NCBI GenBank assembly: GCA_016699675.1
Contig: CP064985.1
Coordinates: forward strand, 3,100,001 to 3,164,000
Reading direction: 5' to 3'
DNA: 64,000 bases
DNA from: Austwickia sp.
GTDB lineage: Bacteria; Actinomycetota; Actinomycetes; Actinomycetales; Dermatophilaceae
Part shown: one piece after another, positions 42,748-52,723 of the stretch
How positions within the stretch are numbered: the first letter of the stretch is position 1
Layout: each line of letters starts with the position of its first letter
The notes under the pieces: generated by a model
Database searches by the model: none
What the model was told of the DNA's origin: nothing
The model's input: only the letters and a program-made list of their open reading frames with translations
Program-made: the position numbers and the translations under genes

Positions 42748-44054
42748 CCGCCACGCACACCCGCGTGGTCGTGCTGGCATTCGTCGCGCTGTCCGTCGTC
42801 CTCGGCATGCTCATGCCGGGCAACGTCCTGCGCGGCGCCCATGGTCACTGGGCCGCGCTCCTCTTCTACGTGCTGCTCATCGCCGTCGCGGAGCAGTTCC
42901 GGTTAGATATCCCGGGCCGGCTCCCCACCTCATCGATCTCCGCGGCGGCCGGCATGGGTCTCGCGGTCACCACCAAGCTCGATGGTTACCCCTTCTGGTG
43001 CTCCAGCGCCGAGGTCCTCGTCGTCGTCCTGCTGGGGCAGTGGGGCGGCCAGGCGGTGCTCGTCGCGCGGGGCAGAATGCGGTGGGACGACCTGGACACG
43101 GCCCTCGACGCTGCCATTCGGCTCTTCACGGTGGCGGTCGCCGCGGCGATCGTCCGCGAACTCCCGCTGTTCCGGGGCGCCACCCTCGAGGTCGCCGGCC
43201 AGGACTGGCCCGGCTGGCTGCTGGCGTTCGTCATCGTCGGCATCGGCCTGTTGACGGCCCTGTTCGAGGCCCCCCTGCGGTCTGTGGGTCGCACGGCCGC
43301 CCTGTTCGGTGGCTGGCGCACCCTCGCCCCCGATGACGCGCGCAGCCACTACCCGCTCGGTGCCGCCGTCGCGGCCACGGGGGCCCTCATCGCGCTCACC
43401 AGCTCAGTCCTCGGACTGGTCGCGGTTCCGCTGCTGCTCGCCTTCCTGGGGCTCACCGATTTCGCCGTACGCAGATTCGTGCACGTCCAGGACACCTACG
43501 CCCAAGCGCTGCGGTCGCTGTCGCGCATGCCGGAGATCGTCGGTTATGTCGCCGAAGGCCACGCCGCGCGGGTCAGCGAGCTGGCCCGCCTCATGGCGCG
43601 CGAGATGCGGATGTCGGAACGCGAGACCGAGGCCCTCTCGAGCGCCGCGCTCGTGCACGACCTGGGCCAGCTGGAGCTACGCCGTACCCTTCCCCGGGGC
43701 GCCACTGTCCAGGCCGCGCCCAGCGATCAGCAGCGGATCGCCGACCGGGGGGCCATGCTGCTGCGCGAGGGCGGCCCGCCCGGGCCCCTCGCGAACCTGC
43801 TCTGCAACCAGTCCGTCCCCTACCACCGGGTGATGTCGGGCCGCGCCGACGTGCCGATCGGGGCGCGAATCATCAAGGTGGCCAACGCTTTTGATGACTA
43901 CGGCGGTCGCCTCGGACCGGACTACGCGGAGGCTCGCCGGGCCGGGATGGAACGGATCTATCTCGGATTGGGGTACGAATACGACCCGCGCGTCGTCGAG
44001 GCCCTCAGCCGCGCCCTCAACCGGTTGCACCCCGCCCCGGACCCCACGGACTGA
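42744..44054 (+). CDS. Membrane protein with degenerate HD-GYP domain
   Basis: A 436-residue paralogue-like partner of the preceding gene. It has about seven transmembrane segments (to about residue 240) and a C-terminal HD domain with VHDLGQLELRR, but HHERxDGxGYP is replaced by NQSVPYHRVMSGRADVP, so the GYP motif is gone. It is probably a regulatory or structural partner. The GTG start overlaps the stop of the first protein (GTGA). Confidence 0.72.
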   Translation: MTATHTRVVVLAFVALSVVLGMLMPGNVLRGAHGHWAALLFYVLLIAVAEQFRLDIPGRLPTSSISAAAGMGLAVTTKLDGYPFWCSSAEVLVVVLLGQWGGQAVLVARGRMRWDDLDTALDAAIRLFTVAVAAAIVRELPLFRGATLEVAGQDWPGWLLAFVIVGIGLLTALFEAPLRSVGRTAALFGGWRTLAPDDARSHYPLGAAVAATGALIALTSSVLGLVAVPLLLAFLGLTDFAVRRFVHVQDTYAQALRSLSRMPEIVGYVAEGHAARVSELARLMAREMRMSERETEALSSAALVHDLGQLELRRTLPRGATVQAAPSDQQRIADRGAMLLREGGPPGPLANLLCNQSVPYHRVMSGRADVPIGARIIKVANAFDDYGGRLGPDYAEARRAGMERIYLGLGYEYDPRVVEALSRALNRLHPAPDPTD

Positions 44055-44172
44055 CGCCAGGCCGCCCCGCCGTCCGCGTGGCCTGCGGCGCAGCGCCTAA
44101 GATCGGCTGGGGCCGCGCGGCCCGCGGCGGGGCTGCGGCGCCGAACGCGCCACACCAGGGAACGAGGGGCCT

Positions 44173-45462
44173 GTGAACATCACCGTTGTCGGACTGGGGA
44201 AGATCGGCTTGCCCCTGGCCGTGCAGTTCGCCGCCCAGGGCCACACCGTGCTCGGGGCCGACGTGAAGCCCGACCTGGTGGACCTGGTGAATCAGGGGGC
44301 CGAGCCCTTCCCGGGGGAGGCCGAGCTCGGCCAGCGCCTGGCCGCTGCCGTCGACGCCGGTCGCCTGCGCGCCACGCTCGACACCGTCGCCGCGGTCGCC
44401 GCGAGTGAGGCGGTCGTCGTCGTGGTGCCCCTGCACGTCGACGCCGACGGGGTGCCCGACTATCGCACGATGGAGGCCGCCACCCGCAGCATCGGGGCGG
44501 GGCTGCACCCGGGGGTGCTGGTGTCGTACGAGACGACGCTGCCCGTGGGCACCACCCGGGACCGCTGGAAGCCGCTGCTGGAGGAGGTCTCCGGGCTGGT
44601 CGAGGGCCGCGACTTCCACGTGGTGTTCTCCCCGGAGCGCGTCCTGACCGGGCGGATCTTCGCCGACCTGCGCAAATATCCCAAGCTCATCGGCGGCCTC
44701 TCGCCGCAGGGGGGGCAGCGCGCCCGCGAGTTCTACGAGTCCGTGCTCGACTTCGACGAGCGGCCGGACCTCGACCGCCCGAACGGCGTCTGGGACCTCG
44801 GCACCGCGGAGGCGGCGGAGATGGCCAAGCTCGCCGAGACGACGTACCGGGACGTGAACATCGGCCTCGCTAATCAGTTCGGGCGGTTCGCGGCGAGCCG
44901 CGGCATCGACATCTACCAGGTCATCGAGGCGAGCAACTCCCAGCCGTATAGCCACATCCACCGCCCCGGCATCGCCGTGGGAGGCCACTGCATCCCGATC
45001 TACCCCCGGCTCTACCTGCACACCGACCCGGACGCGACGGTGGTGCGGGCGGCCCGCGAGGCCAACCTGGAGATGCCCGCCTACACGGTGGGGCTGGCGG
45101 CGGCCGCGTACGGCGACCTGGCGGGAGCCCGCGTCGTCGTGCTCGGTGCGTCCTACCGCGGCGGGGTCAAGGAGACGGCGTTCTCGGGGGTGTATCCCAC
45201 CGTCGATGCCCTGCGCGCCCGCGGCGCCGACGTGCTCGTCCACGACCCGATGTTCCGCCCCGAGGAGCTGGCCGAGCTGGGCTTCGCCCCGTGGCAGCGC
45301 GGCGAGCCCGCGGACGTCGCCATCTTGCAGGCCGATCACGCGGATTACCGCGAGTACGGCGCCGCCGACATCCCCGGCGTGGCCGTGGTCGTCGACGGGC
45401 GCAAGGCCCTCGACCCGGACCGATTCGCGGGGGTCACCTTCGTCGTCGTGGGCCGCGGCTGA
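44173..45462 (+). CDS. wecC: Nucleotide-sugar dehydrogenase (UDP-ManNAc/UDP-GlcNAc 6-dehydrogenase type)
   Basis: A 429-residue NAD-dependent enzyme that oxidises C6 of a UDP-sugar twice to a uronate. It has the N-terminal Rossmann motif VVGLGKIGLPLA, the central AEMAKLAETTYRDVNIGLANQF and the catalytic C273 (GGHCIPI). It fits the WecC/WbpA group more than glucose dehydrogenases. Together with the WecB-, DegT- and Gfo/Idh-like genes at 51.5-54.8 kb it could supply a UDP-(di)acetamido-uronate for cell-surface glycan. Confidence 0.87.
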   Translation: MNITVVGLGKIGLPLAVQFAAQGHTVLGADVKPDLVDLVNQGAEPFPGEAELGQRLAAAVDAGRLRATLDTVAAVAASEAVVVVVPLHVDADGVPDYRTMEAATRSIGAGLHPGVLVSYETTLPVGTTRDRWKPLLEEVSGLVEGRDFHVVFSPERVLTGRIFADLRKYPKLIGGLSPQGGQRAREFYESVLDFDERPDLDRPNGVWDLGTAEAAEMAKLAETTYRDVNIGLANQFGRFAASRGIDIYQVIEASNSQPYSHIHRPGIAVGGHCIPIYPRLYLHTDPDATVVRAAREANLEMPAYTVGLAAAAYGDLAGARVVVLGASYRGGVKETAFSGVYPTVDALRARGADVLVHDPMFRPEELAELGFAPWQRGEPADVAILQADHADYREYGAADIPGVAVVVDGRKALDPDRFAGVTFVVVGRG

Positions 45463-45512
45463 CGCCGCGGTCGGGATGTGCCCCTGTTCTCAGTTGCCGA
45501 ACCCGAACAACG

Positions 45513-46276
45513 TCACAACAGTCGGGCGATGGCCTGGGCCGCATCGCGCAGGGCCGCGTCGAGGCGGGGCAGGTCCTGCGGGGTGTACCGCACGCTCGGC
45601 ATCGAGATCGACAGCCCCGCGATCCCGGCGCCGTCGGGGCCGGGCACGGCCCGGCCGACCGCGACCAGCCCCCGCTCGGACACCCCTGGTTGACGGCGAA
45701 GCCGCTCTTGCGGATTCGCGCCAGGTCCTTGAGGAGTCGCTCGACGTCGGGTCGCTCGTCGGGGCGGTCGGCGTACCGTTCCGGCGCGTACAGCGCGGCG
45801 AGAGCGGCATCGTCGAGCTCGGCGAGCAGCACCCGGCCGCCCGCCACGCGGTGGGCCGGGAACACCATCCCCTCCCGATTGCCCACCCGCAGGGCCTGGC
45901 TGCATTCGACGCTCGCGACGAAGCGGGCGGTGTCCCCCGTGCGGATGATGAGGTTGGCGGTCTCGCCGATGCGGGCGACGAGGGCCTCGATCGGGCCGAG
46001 CGAGGCCTCCCGGAGCCGCGCGGTGGCGGAGTGTGAGGCGCCTGCTAGCTCGAGCACCGGCCCGGCTCGATATTCGCCCGAGTCCTCGTGCAGCGCGAAG
46101 TCGCGGTAGACGAGCATCGCAAGGAGGCGGTGCGCGGTGGAGCGCGCGACCCCGAGGCGGTTCGCGGCCTTCGTGACCGTGATCGAGCCCTCCAGCTGCA
46201 GCCATGCCGCGATCCGGAGGGCGTGGTCGACGCTGGCAACGGCGTACGGCGGGGGGGTCTTCAGGTCTTTCGGCAT
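45513..46276 (-). pseudogene. IclR-family regulator of the gentisate cluster, frameshifted
   Basis: The N-terminal winged helix (ASVDHALRIAAWLQLEGSITVTKAANRLGVARSTAHRLL) and most of the effector domain read from ATG 46276. After AVNQG the frame is lost at a four-C run (45683-45686). One more base restores SERGLVAVGRAVPGPDGAG, the rest of the domain and a stop at 45513. By position it is divergent from the transporter and probably controls it through the dyads at 46296-46332. Confidence 0.85.
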
Positions 46277-46295
46277 GTGCCCAGTCCAGCACGTG

Positions 46296-46332
46296 TTCTG
46301 CAAGACAGAAAATTGGATTCTGCTGATTAGAA
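46296..46332. promoter_or_regulatory. Twin IclR-type operators
   Basis: TTCTG-N5-CAGAA (46296-46310) and TTCTG-N5-TAGAA (46318-46332) are centred 22 bp apart, two helical turns, in the 75-bp divergent region between the regulator and the transporter. The spacing suits cooperative dimers. Confidence 0.7.
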
Positions 46333-46351
46333 CAGCGGGACCTTGGTGGAC

Positions 46352-47687
46352 ATGACAAGCACACTGGTCTCCGAGCGGCCCACGGGGCTGCGTACTCGTC
46401 CCGCATGGCTGGTCATCCTGCTGTGCTGGCTCATCGTGGTCTTCGACGGCTACGACCTCATCGTCTACGGCACCACGATCCCGTCCCTCCTCAAGGAACC
46501 CGGGTGGGGCCTGACCGCAGCTACCGCCGGCTTCATCGGCAGCCTGGCCTTCGGCGGCATGCTCGTCGGCGCCCTCGCGGCCGGCGCCCTCGCCGACCGC
46601 CTCGGCCGGCGCCGCACCATCCTCTGGTGCACGCTGTGGTTCTCGTTGTTCACGGCGCTGTGCTACTTCGCTCCCAACCGGGAGATCTTCGGCCTGCTGC
46701 GCTTCTTCGCCGGCCTCGGCCTGGGCGGCCTCGTCCCGTCCGCCAACGCCCTGACTGCCGAATTCGTCAGCGCCAAAACGCGCTCCGCCGTCTCGACGAT
46801 CATGATGTCGGGCGTGCCCATCGGCGGCACGGCAGCCGCGCTCATCGGCACCTCCGTCATCCCGGCCGCCGGATGGCGACCGATGTACGCCGTCGCCTCC
46901 GCCGCCGTCCTGGTCCTCTTGCCGCTCTGCGTCGTCTTCCTGCCCGAGTCGCCCACCTGGCTGCGAGCCCACGGCCGCCCCGACGAGGCGGCGCGCATCG
47001 ACGCGACGTACGGCATCGACCACACCGCCGACGAGCAGGTCCACGGGCACCGCGAAGACCACGCCACCGGTATCGGCGCCATCCTGCGCGCGCCCTGGCT
47101 GCTCGCCACCGTGATGTACTCGATCGCGACCGTGGCCACGCTCTTCGCGTGGTACGGCCTGGGCATCGCTGCCCAAGCTCATGGGCAGCGATGCCCGGTT
47201 CGACATGGGCAACCCGCTGAGATTCCTCATCGCGCTCAACGTCGGCGCCGTCCTCGGCTCCATCATCACGGCGTGGGCCGGTGTCCGCTTCGGCCCGATC
47301 AAGAGCGCGATTGCCGCGGCCGCGCTCGCCGCCATCGGCCTGGCCTACCTGCTCACCTACCCGAGCAGCGTCCTGCCGGTGTACGCCGCGCTCATCCTGG
47401 CCGGCGTCGGCACCCACGGCACCCAGTGCCTCATCATCGCGGCCGTGGCCAGCCACTACCCGGCCAAGCTGCGGGGCACCGCGCTCGGGTTCGCCCTCGG
47501 CGTGGGCCGGCTCGGGGCGGTCCTCGCCCCGCAGGTCGGCGGCTGGCTCCTGGAGGCGAACCTCGGCGTCGGCAGCAACTTCCTCGCCTTCTCCATCGCC
47601 GCCGGTCTCGCCGCCGTCCTGCTCCTGGTGACCCTCGCCGCGACCAAGCCGGCCTCGGACAAGCCCGTCACGGTCCTCGCCCACTAA
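46352..47687 (+). pseudogene. MFS aromatic-acid transporter, frameshifted
   Basis: A PcaK/BenK-type 12-helix proton symporter, likely for 3-hydroxybenzoate or gentisate. The first half shows VIVVFDGYDLIVYGT-type signature (FDGYD), GALADRLGRRRT and PESPTWLRAHGR. After AWYGLGI at about 47167 the frame breaks; family members continue with W-LPKLM, which resumes at 47169 in another frame (LPKLMGSDARF). Two bases are missing, or one extra. Helices 7-12 are intact to the stop at 47687. Confidence 0.85.
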
Positions 47688-47731
47688 CCCCTGCACCCGG
47701 GCCGACCGCCCGGCCCCCGAAAGGAACCCCC

Positions 47732-48865
47732 ATGACCTCACCCGCCCTCGTCGCGGTCGACGCGCCCGGCCAGCCGGTCGCCACCCCCGAGCTGCAGGAC
47801 CTCTACCGCGGCTTCGACCAGCAGCGCCTCGTCCCCCTCTGGACGCAGATCGGCGACCTCATGCCGCGCTGCCCCACGACCAAGGCCCAGCCGCACCGCT
47901 GGGAATGGGCCGCACTGCTCGACCTCGCGGGCCGGGCCGGCGATCTCGTCCCCGTCGGCCGCGGCGGCGAACGCCGGGCCATCGCGCTGGCCAACCCGTC
48001 GCTCGGCGGCCGGCCCTACGCGACGCCCACGCTGTGGGCCGCGATCCAGTACCTGATGCCCGGCGAGGACGCCCCCGAGCACCGGCACACCCAGAACGCC
48101 TTCCGGTTCGTCCTCGAAGGCTCCGGTGTGTGGACCGTCGTCGAGGGCGACCCGGTGCCCATGCACCGCGGGGACTTCCTGCCCCAGGCCGGCTGGAACT
48201 GGCACGCCCACCACAACGCCGCCACGACCCCCATGGCGTGGCTCGACGGCCTCGACATCCCGTTCCAGTTCGAGGTCGAGGCCCAGTTCTTCGACTTCGG
48301 CCGCGAGGAGCTCACCCCGGCCGAGCACGGCACGCCCGAGCGCAGCCGGTCGCAGCGCCTGTGGGGACACCCGGGGGTCGCCCCGCTCGCCCAGCTCGGC
48401 CGTCGCGAGGGCAGCCCGCTGCTGTGCTACCGCTGGGCCGACACCGATCGGGCGCTCGCCGACCAGCTCGACCTGGAGCGCGAGGGCCACGCGGCCACCG
48501 TCGAGCCCGGCCACGCCGCGATCCGGTTCACCAACCCCACCACCGCGGGCGACGTCCTGCCGACCATCCGCACCCAGTTCCACCGCATCGTCCGCGGCGC
48601 CCAGACCGCGCCCCGGCGCGAGACCGGATCGTCCGTCTACCAGGTCTTCGACGGCTCCGGGGTCGTCACGGTCGGCGAGCAGACCTGGACCGTGTCCCGC
48701 GGCGACCTGTTCGTCGTCCCGTCCTGGCAGCCCCTGTCGATCCGCTCGGAGGCCGCGCCGTCCGACTCCGACTCCGGCGCCCTCGACCTCTTCCAGTTCA
48801 GCGACGCGCCGATCTTCGAGCGCCTCAACCTGGCCCGCACGCACACCGAAGGGAACCTCTCGTGA
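47732..48865 (+). CDS. Gentisate 1,2-dioxygenase
   Basis: A 377-residue bicupin that opens the gentisate ring to maleylpyruvate with Fe(II). The first cupin carries PEHRHTQNAFRFVLEG and the late histidine in WNWHAHHN; the second cupin runs from about 270 (FHRIVRG, VYQVFDGSGVVTVGE) without an evident full metal set. It is intact, with AAAGGA before the ATG. It is the second gene of the catabolic operon and its stop overlaps the next start (GTGA). Confidence 0.9.
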   Translation: MTSPALVAVDAPGQPVATPELQDLYRGFDQQRLVPLWTQIGDLMPRCPTTKAQPHRWEWAALLDLAGRAGDLVPVGRGGERRAIALANPSLGGRPYATPTLWAAIQYLMPGEDAPEHRHTQNAFRFVLEGSGVWTVVEGDPVPMHRGDFLPQAGWNWHAHHNAATTPMAWLDGLDIPFQFEVEAQFFDFGREELTPAEHGTPERSRSQRLWGHPGVAPLAQLGRREGSPLLCYRWADTDRALADQLDLEREGHAATVEPGHAAIRFTNPTTAGDVLPTIRTQFHRIVRGAQTAPRRETGSSVYQVFDGSGVVTVGEQTWTVSRGDLFVVPSWQPLSIRSEAAPSDSDSGALDLFQFSDAPIFERLNLARTHTEGNLS

Positions 48866-50067
48866 AACTCGCCACCATCCGCCGCTCCGGCCACACCACC
48901 GCCGTACGCCTCGACGGCGACGCGCTCGTCGACCTCGGCCAGCCCGACGTGGGCGCGGTCCTCGCGCAGCCCGGCTGGGCCGCGGCGGCGCAGGCCGCCG
49001 ACGGGCCCCGGTACGCCGTCGCCGATGCCGACTTCGCCCCCCTGGTCCCGCAGCCGAGCAAGGTCGTCTGCGTCGGGCTCAACTACCGCAACCACATCCA
49101 GGGGATGGGCCGGGACCTACCCGAATACCCCACCCTGTTCGCCAAGTTCGGGGACTGCCTGATCGGCGCCCACGACGACATCGTGCGGCCCCCCGAGACC
49201 GAGAAGTTCGACTGGGAGGTCGAGCTGGCGGTCGTCATCGGCGCGCCGGTGCGCCGGGCCACCGCGGCGCAGGCCGAGGCGGCCATCGCCGGATTCACCG
49301 TGCTCAACGACATCACCTGCCGCGACTGGCAGTTCCGGACCCGCGAGTGGCTGCAGGGCAAGGCCTGGGACGCCACGACTCCGGTCGGGCCCTATCTGGT
49401 CACCCCCGACGAGCTGCCCGGTGGGGTTCGCCCCGCGCTCGACGACTCGCTGCGGTGGGTGGCCCAGGGAACCGCCCTGTCGGCTTCCCAGATCGCGGGG
49501 CTGAGTCCGGAACAGTACGCCGAAGCCTCGGCGCTGCCCGGATGGACCCGGGCCCACCTCGTCGCCCACCTGGCGGCCAATGCCGACGCGCTGCGCAACC
49601 TCGTGCGCTGGGCCGCCACCGGCATCGAGACCCCGATGTACGCCTCGTCCGACCAGCGCGCCCAGGACATCGAGGACGGAAGCCGTCGCCCGCCGGCCGA
49701 GCTGCAGGACTGGTTCGGCACCGCCGCCGCCCGCCTGGAGCGCGACATGGCGGCCCTGAGCGAGGAGCAGTGGGCCGCCCCCGTCGTCACCGCGCAGGGC
49801 CGCACCGTCCCGGCCGCTCAGATCGGCTGGCTCCGGGCCCGCGAGGTTCTGGTCCACGCGGTCGACCTGGCCACCGGCCTGCGGTTCGCCGACCTCCCCG
49901 ACGACTTCCTGCTGGCGCTTCAGGACGACATCGTCACCAAGCGCGGCGTACGGCCCGACGTGTCGGGCTCGCTGCCCGACGTCACCGCCTACTTGGCCGG
50001 CCGTCCGGCCGAGGGCGTCGTCGGCGCCGACGGCCGGCCCGCCCCCGCGCTGGGCCCCTGGCTCTGA
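48862..50067 (+). CDS. Chimeric fumarylpyruvate hydrolase / maleylpyruvate isomerase ORF
   Basis: A 401-residue in-frame join. Residues 1-190 are an FAH-family hydrolase (VCVGLNYRNHIQ, FDWEVELAVVIG) that stops at DELPGGVRPALD, leaving out the usual C-terminal third, including the GDLILTGTP-like region. From about residue 194 it is a mycothiol-dependent maleylpyruvate isomerase (PGWTRAHLVAHLA, then REVLVHAVDL with the metal ligands). A deletion of roughly 300 bp between two neighbouring genes explains it. The hydrolase half is probably dead; the isomerase may still work. Confidence 0.82.
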   Translation: MKLATIRRSGHTTAVRLDGDALVDLGQPDVGAVLAQPGWAAAAQAADGPRYAVADADFAPLVPQPSKVVCVGLNYRNHIQGMGRDLPEYPTLFAKFGDCLIGAHDDIVRPPETEKFDWEVELAVVIGAPVRRATAAQAEAAIAGFTVLNDITCRDWQFRTREWLQGKAWDATTPVGPYLVTPDELPGGVRPALDDSLRWVAQGTALSASQIAGLSPEQYAEASALPGWTRAHLVAHLAANADALRNLVRWAATGIETPMYASSDQRAQDIEDGSRRPPAELQDWFGTAAARLERDMAALSEEQWAAPVVTAQGRTVPAAQIGWLRAREVLVHAVDLATGLRFADLPDDFLLALQDDIVTKRGVRPDVSGSLPDVTAYLAGRPAEGVVGADGRPAPALGPWL

Positions 50068-50108
50068 CGAGCCCCCACCCCACCCCCGTTCCTGACAAGG
50101 AGAGAACC

Positions 50109-51417
50109 ATGACCACCTCATCGCGACCCGACGTCCTCATCGTGGGCGGTGGCATCGGCGGCCTCGCCGCCGGCATCGCCCTGGCCCGGCAGGGCATCAA
50201 GGTGCGGCTTTTCGAGCGATCCAAGACCTTCGGCGAAGTCGGGGCGGGGATGCAGATCGCCCCCAACTGCACCCGGATCCTGAACGAGTTCGGCCTGCTC
50301 GACGAGATCAAGGCCCTCGGTGTTCAGCCCAGCGCCATGGTGATGCGCGACGCCGTCGACAACACCGAGCTCACCCGGCTCGACCTCGACGATCTGGAGC
50401 GCAAGTACGGCTTCCCCTACCTGGTCATCCACCGCAGCGACCTGCACGGCACCCTGCTGCGCGCCTGCGAGCGCCTCGGCGTCGACCTGGTCACGGACAG
50501 CCAGGCCGTCGGCTTCGCCAACACCGACCACGGGGCGGAGGTGACCTTCTCCGACGGGCACGTGGAGACGGCCGAACTCGTCATCGCCGCGGACGGCCTG
50601 CACTCCGTGGCACGCAAGTTGCTCTGCGACGACCAGCCGGTCAACTCGGCGTACGTCGCCTACCGCGGCGCCGTCCCCATCGAGATGGTGCGGGAGAACA
50701 ACGTGTCCGACACCGACGTCGTGCTGTACGTCGGGCCGGGGTGCCACTTCGTGCAGTACCCGCTGCGCGGCGGCGACATGTTCAACCAGGTGGCGGTGTT
50801 CGAGTCGCCGAAGGCCCTGGCCGGCGAGGAGGACTGGGGGACCCCCGACGAGCTGGACGCCGCCTTCGAGGGCTTGTGTGAGCCGATCCAGACCGGGCTG
50901 CCGCTCATGTGGCGGGACCGGTGGTGGCGCATGTTCGACCGCGACCCGATCGACAACTGGGTGCACGGGCGGATTGCGCTGCTCGGGGATGCGGCGCACC
51001 CGCCCCTGCAGTACATGGCAGGGCGCGATCATGGCCATCGAGGACGCCTGGGTGCTCGGCGAGCACGTCGCCGCCCAGCGGGCGGTCCGCGGCGCCGCCG
51101 CCGGGTCCGGTGCTGACTCAGGCTCCGACGCCGGCTCCACCATCGACTGGGACGACGTGCTCACGGCGTACAACGCCGTCCGTCCGGAACACTGCCGCCG
51201 GGTCCTGTCGACCGGCCGCGTCTGGGGGGAGCTGTGGCACCACGACGGGGAGAAGCGGCTGCAGCGCAACGAGATCCTGCGCAGTCGGGACACCTACGAC
51301 TACATCTTCACCGAGTGGATCTACGGTCCCACGGCCCTGCGTCCCGACCAGGAGCCGGAGCTCTACCCCGTGATCCCGCTCGACTCGGTGCGCCTGCCCG
51401 AGGCGGTCACGGCCTGA
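50109..51417 (+). pseudogene. 3-hydroxybenzoate 6-hydroxylase, frameshifted
   Basis: FAD-dependent aromatic hydroxylase giving gentisate. The N-terminal VLIVGGGIGGLAAGIALARQ, VIAADGLHSVAR and LLGDAAHPPLQYMA motifs read from ATG 50109. The frame breaks right after YMA at about 51019; one inserted base restores QGAIMAIEDAWVLGEHVA and an intact C-terminus to 51417. GGAGAG lies eight bases before the ATG. It is the last gene of the operon. Confidence 0.87.
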
Positions 51418-51448
51418 GGACCGCCGTCGCGAGCCACGCCCACCGTGA

Positions 51449-51481
51449 CCCGCCGAACGGCGTACGCCGTCGTTCGGCGGG
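51449..51481. terminator. Terminator between the gentisate operon and wecB
   Basis: Perfect 11-bp arms (51449-51459 and 51471-51481) with an 11-base loop, in the gap between convergent genes; it ends eight bases before the wecB stop. Confidence 0.8.
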
Positions 51482-51488
51482 CCCGCCC

Positions 51489-52541
51489 TCAGCCCCGCTG
51501 CAGCTCGGCGACGATGGCCCGCGCCGCCGTACCGTCCCCGAACGGTTGCTCGCGCGGTGCCCCCGGGGCGGGGCGCAGGGCCAGCGCCGCCAGCCTGGTC
51601 ACGTCGCGCTCCAGGACGTTCCAGCCGCCCTGCAACGTCTCCGGCCACTCGGTCTCCGAGCGCAGCGTGGTGCACGGGACGCCGAGGACGTAGGCCTCCT
51701 TCTGTACGCCCGCCGAGTCGGTGACCACCCCCTTCGCGCCGCGCAACAGGTGGATCATCTGGAGGTAGGTGAGCGGGGGCACCCGGCGGATGCTGCCGAC
51801 CCGCAGGTCGACCTGGTGCCGCTGGGCCGCCCGGAACAGGCGCGGGTTGGTGACCAGGAGCACCGGGGCGGCCAGCGCGCCGAGGGACCTGACGATCTCG
51901 GCCAGCCGGTCCGGGTCCGCGATGTTGGCCGAGCGCTGCAGGGTGGCGACGACGTACGGGCCGTTCGTGGGGGGCACGCCCAGCGGCGGCCGCTGCTGCA
52001 CGCTGGCCAGCGCGGAGTTGAGCACGTCGACCATGACGTCGCCGACCAGGCGGGTGCGCTCCGCGAGCCCCTCGCGGGTCAGGTGCTCGACCGCGCCCAC
52101 GGTTGGGGCCAGCAACAGGTCGGCCGTGTGATCCGCCGCGACGCGGTTGCGTTCCTGCGACATGGCCCGGTTGTACGACCGCAGGCCGGCCTCGACGTGC
52201 GCCGACTTCAGGTGCAGCGTGGCCGCGGTCAGGACGGTCGCGAGCGTCGTGTCCGTGTCGCCGTAGGCGAGCACCCAGTCGGGCCGCCGCTCGGCCAGCT
52301 CCGCCTCGAGCGCCACCAGCACCTCGGCCGTCTCGCCGGTGGCGGAGGGGGGCTCGATCTCGAGGTGGACATCCACCCCGGGCAGGTCGAACCGCTCGAA
52401 CAGGTCGGCGTACATCGCCTGGAGATAGGCCGGCCCGGTGTGCATGACCACGTGCTCTGCGCCTGCGTCGGCCAGCGCCCGCGCCACCGGCGCCAGCTTG
52501 ACGAACTGCGGCCGTGACCCGACGACACTGACCACCTTCAC
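51489..52541 (-). CDS. UDP-N-acetylglucosamine 2-epimerase-like protein (WecB/WbpI type)
   Basis: A 350-residue non-hydrolysing 2-epimerase fold. YGDTDTTLA, AHVEAGLRS and the late DSAGVQKEAYVLGVPC are conserved. Two key segments differ: SRPQFVK where RPE-type is usual, and TLQRSANI where THRxEN carries a catalytic histidine. It may therefore act on a different UDP-sugar, as WbpI does. GTG 52541 (VKVVSVVGSR) is chosen over a longer frame. It is divergent from the aminotransferase gene. Confidence 0.8.
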   Translation of the reverse strand: MKVVSVVGSRPQFVKLAPVARALADAGAEHVVMHTGPAYLQAMYADLFERFDLPGVDVHLEIEPPSATGETAEVLVALEAELAERRPDWVLAYGDTDTTLATVLTAATLHLKSAHVEAGLRSYNRAMSQERNRVAADHTADLLLAPTVGAVEHLTREGLAERTRLVGDVMVDVLNSALASVQQRPPLGVPPTNGPYVVATLQRSANIADPDRLAEIVRSLGALAAPVLLVTNPRLFRAAQRHQVDLRVGSIRRVPPLTYLQMIHLLRGAKGVVTDSAGVQKEAYVLGVPCTTLRSETEWPETLQGGWNVLERDVTRLAALALRPAPGAPREQPFGDGTAARAIVAELQRG

Positions 52542-52723
52542 GGCTCGCGTTCCTCTCCGGGGAGCCCGCTTCGATAGAGTCGAGGCTGGATCGCCGCGCG
52601 TCGCCGCGTGGCGTGGTCCCGGCCCGTACCCGACGGTACCGCGGGCCGACCAGATCGGGCGCCGCACGGCCGGCTCAGCTTGTGCCCTCCCGCAGCCATC
52701 GTCGAAAGAGGTCCTCCGCCGTC

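Noticed and set aside
46343..48865. A single 840-residue transporter-dioxygenase fusion protein
   Set aside because: The frame joins the transporter N-terminus to the dioxygenase only because of a frameshift at about 47167; the true transporter C-terminus and the dioxygenase start lie in between.
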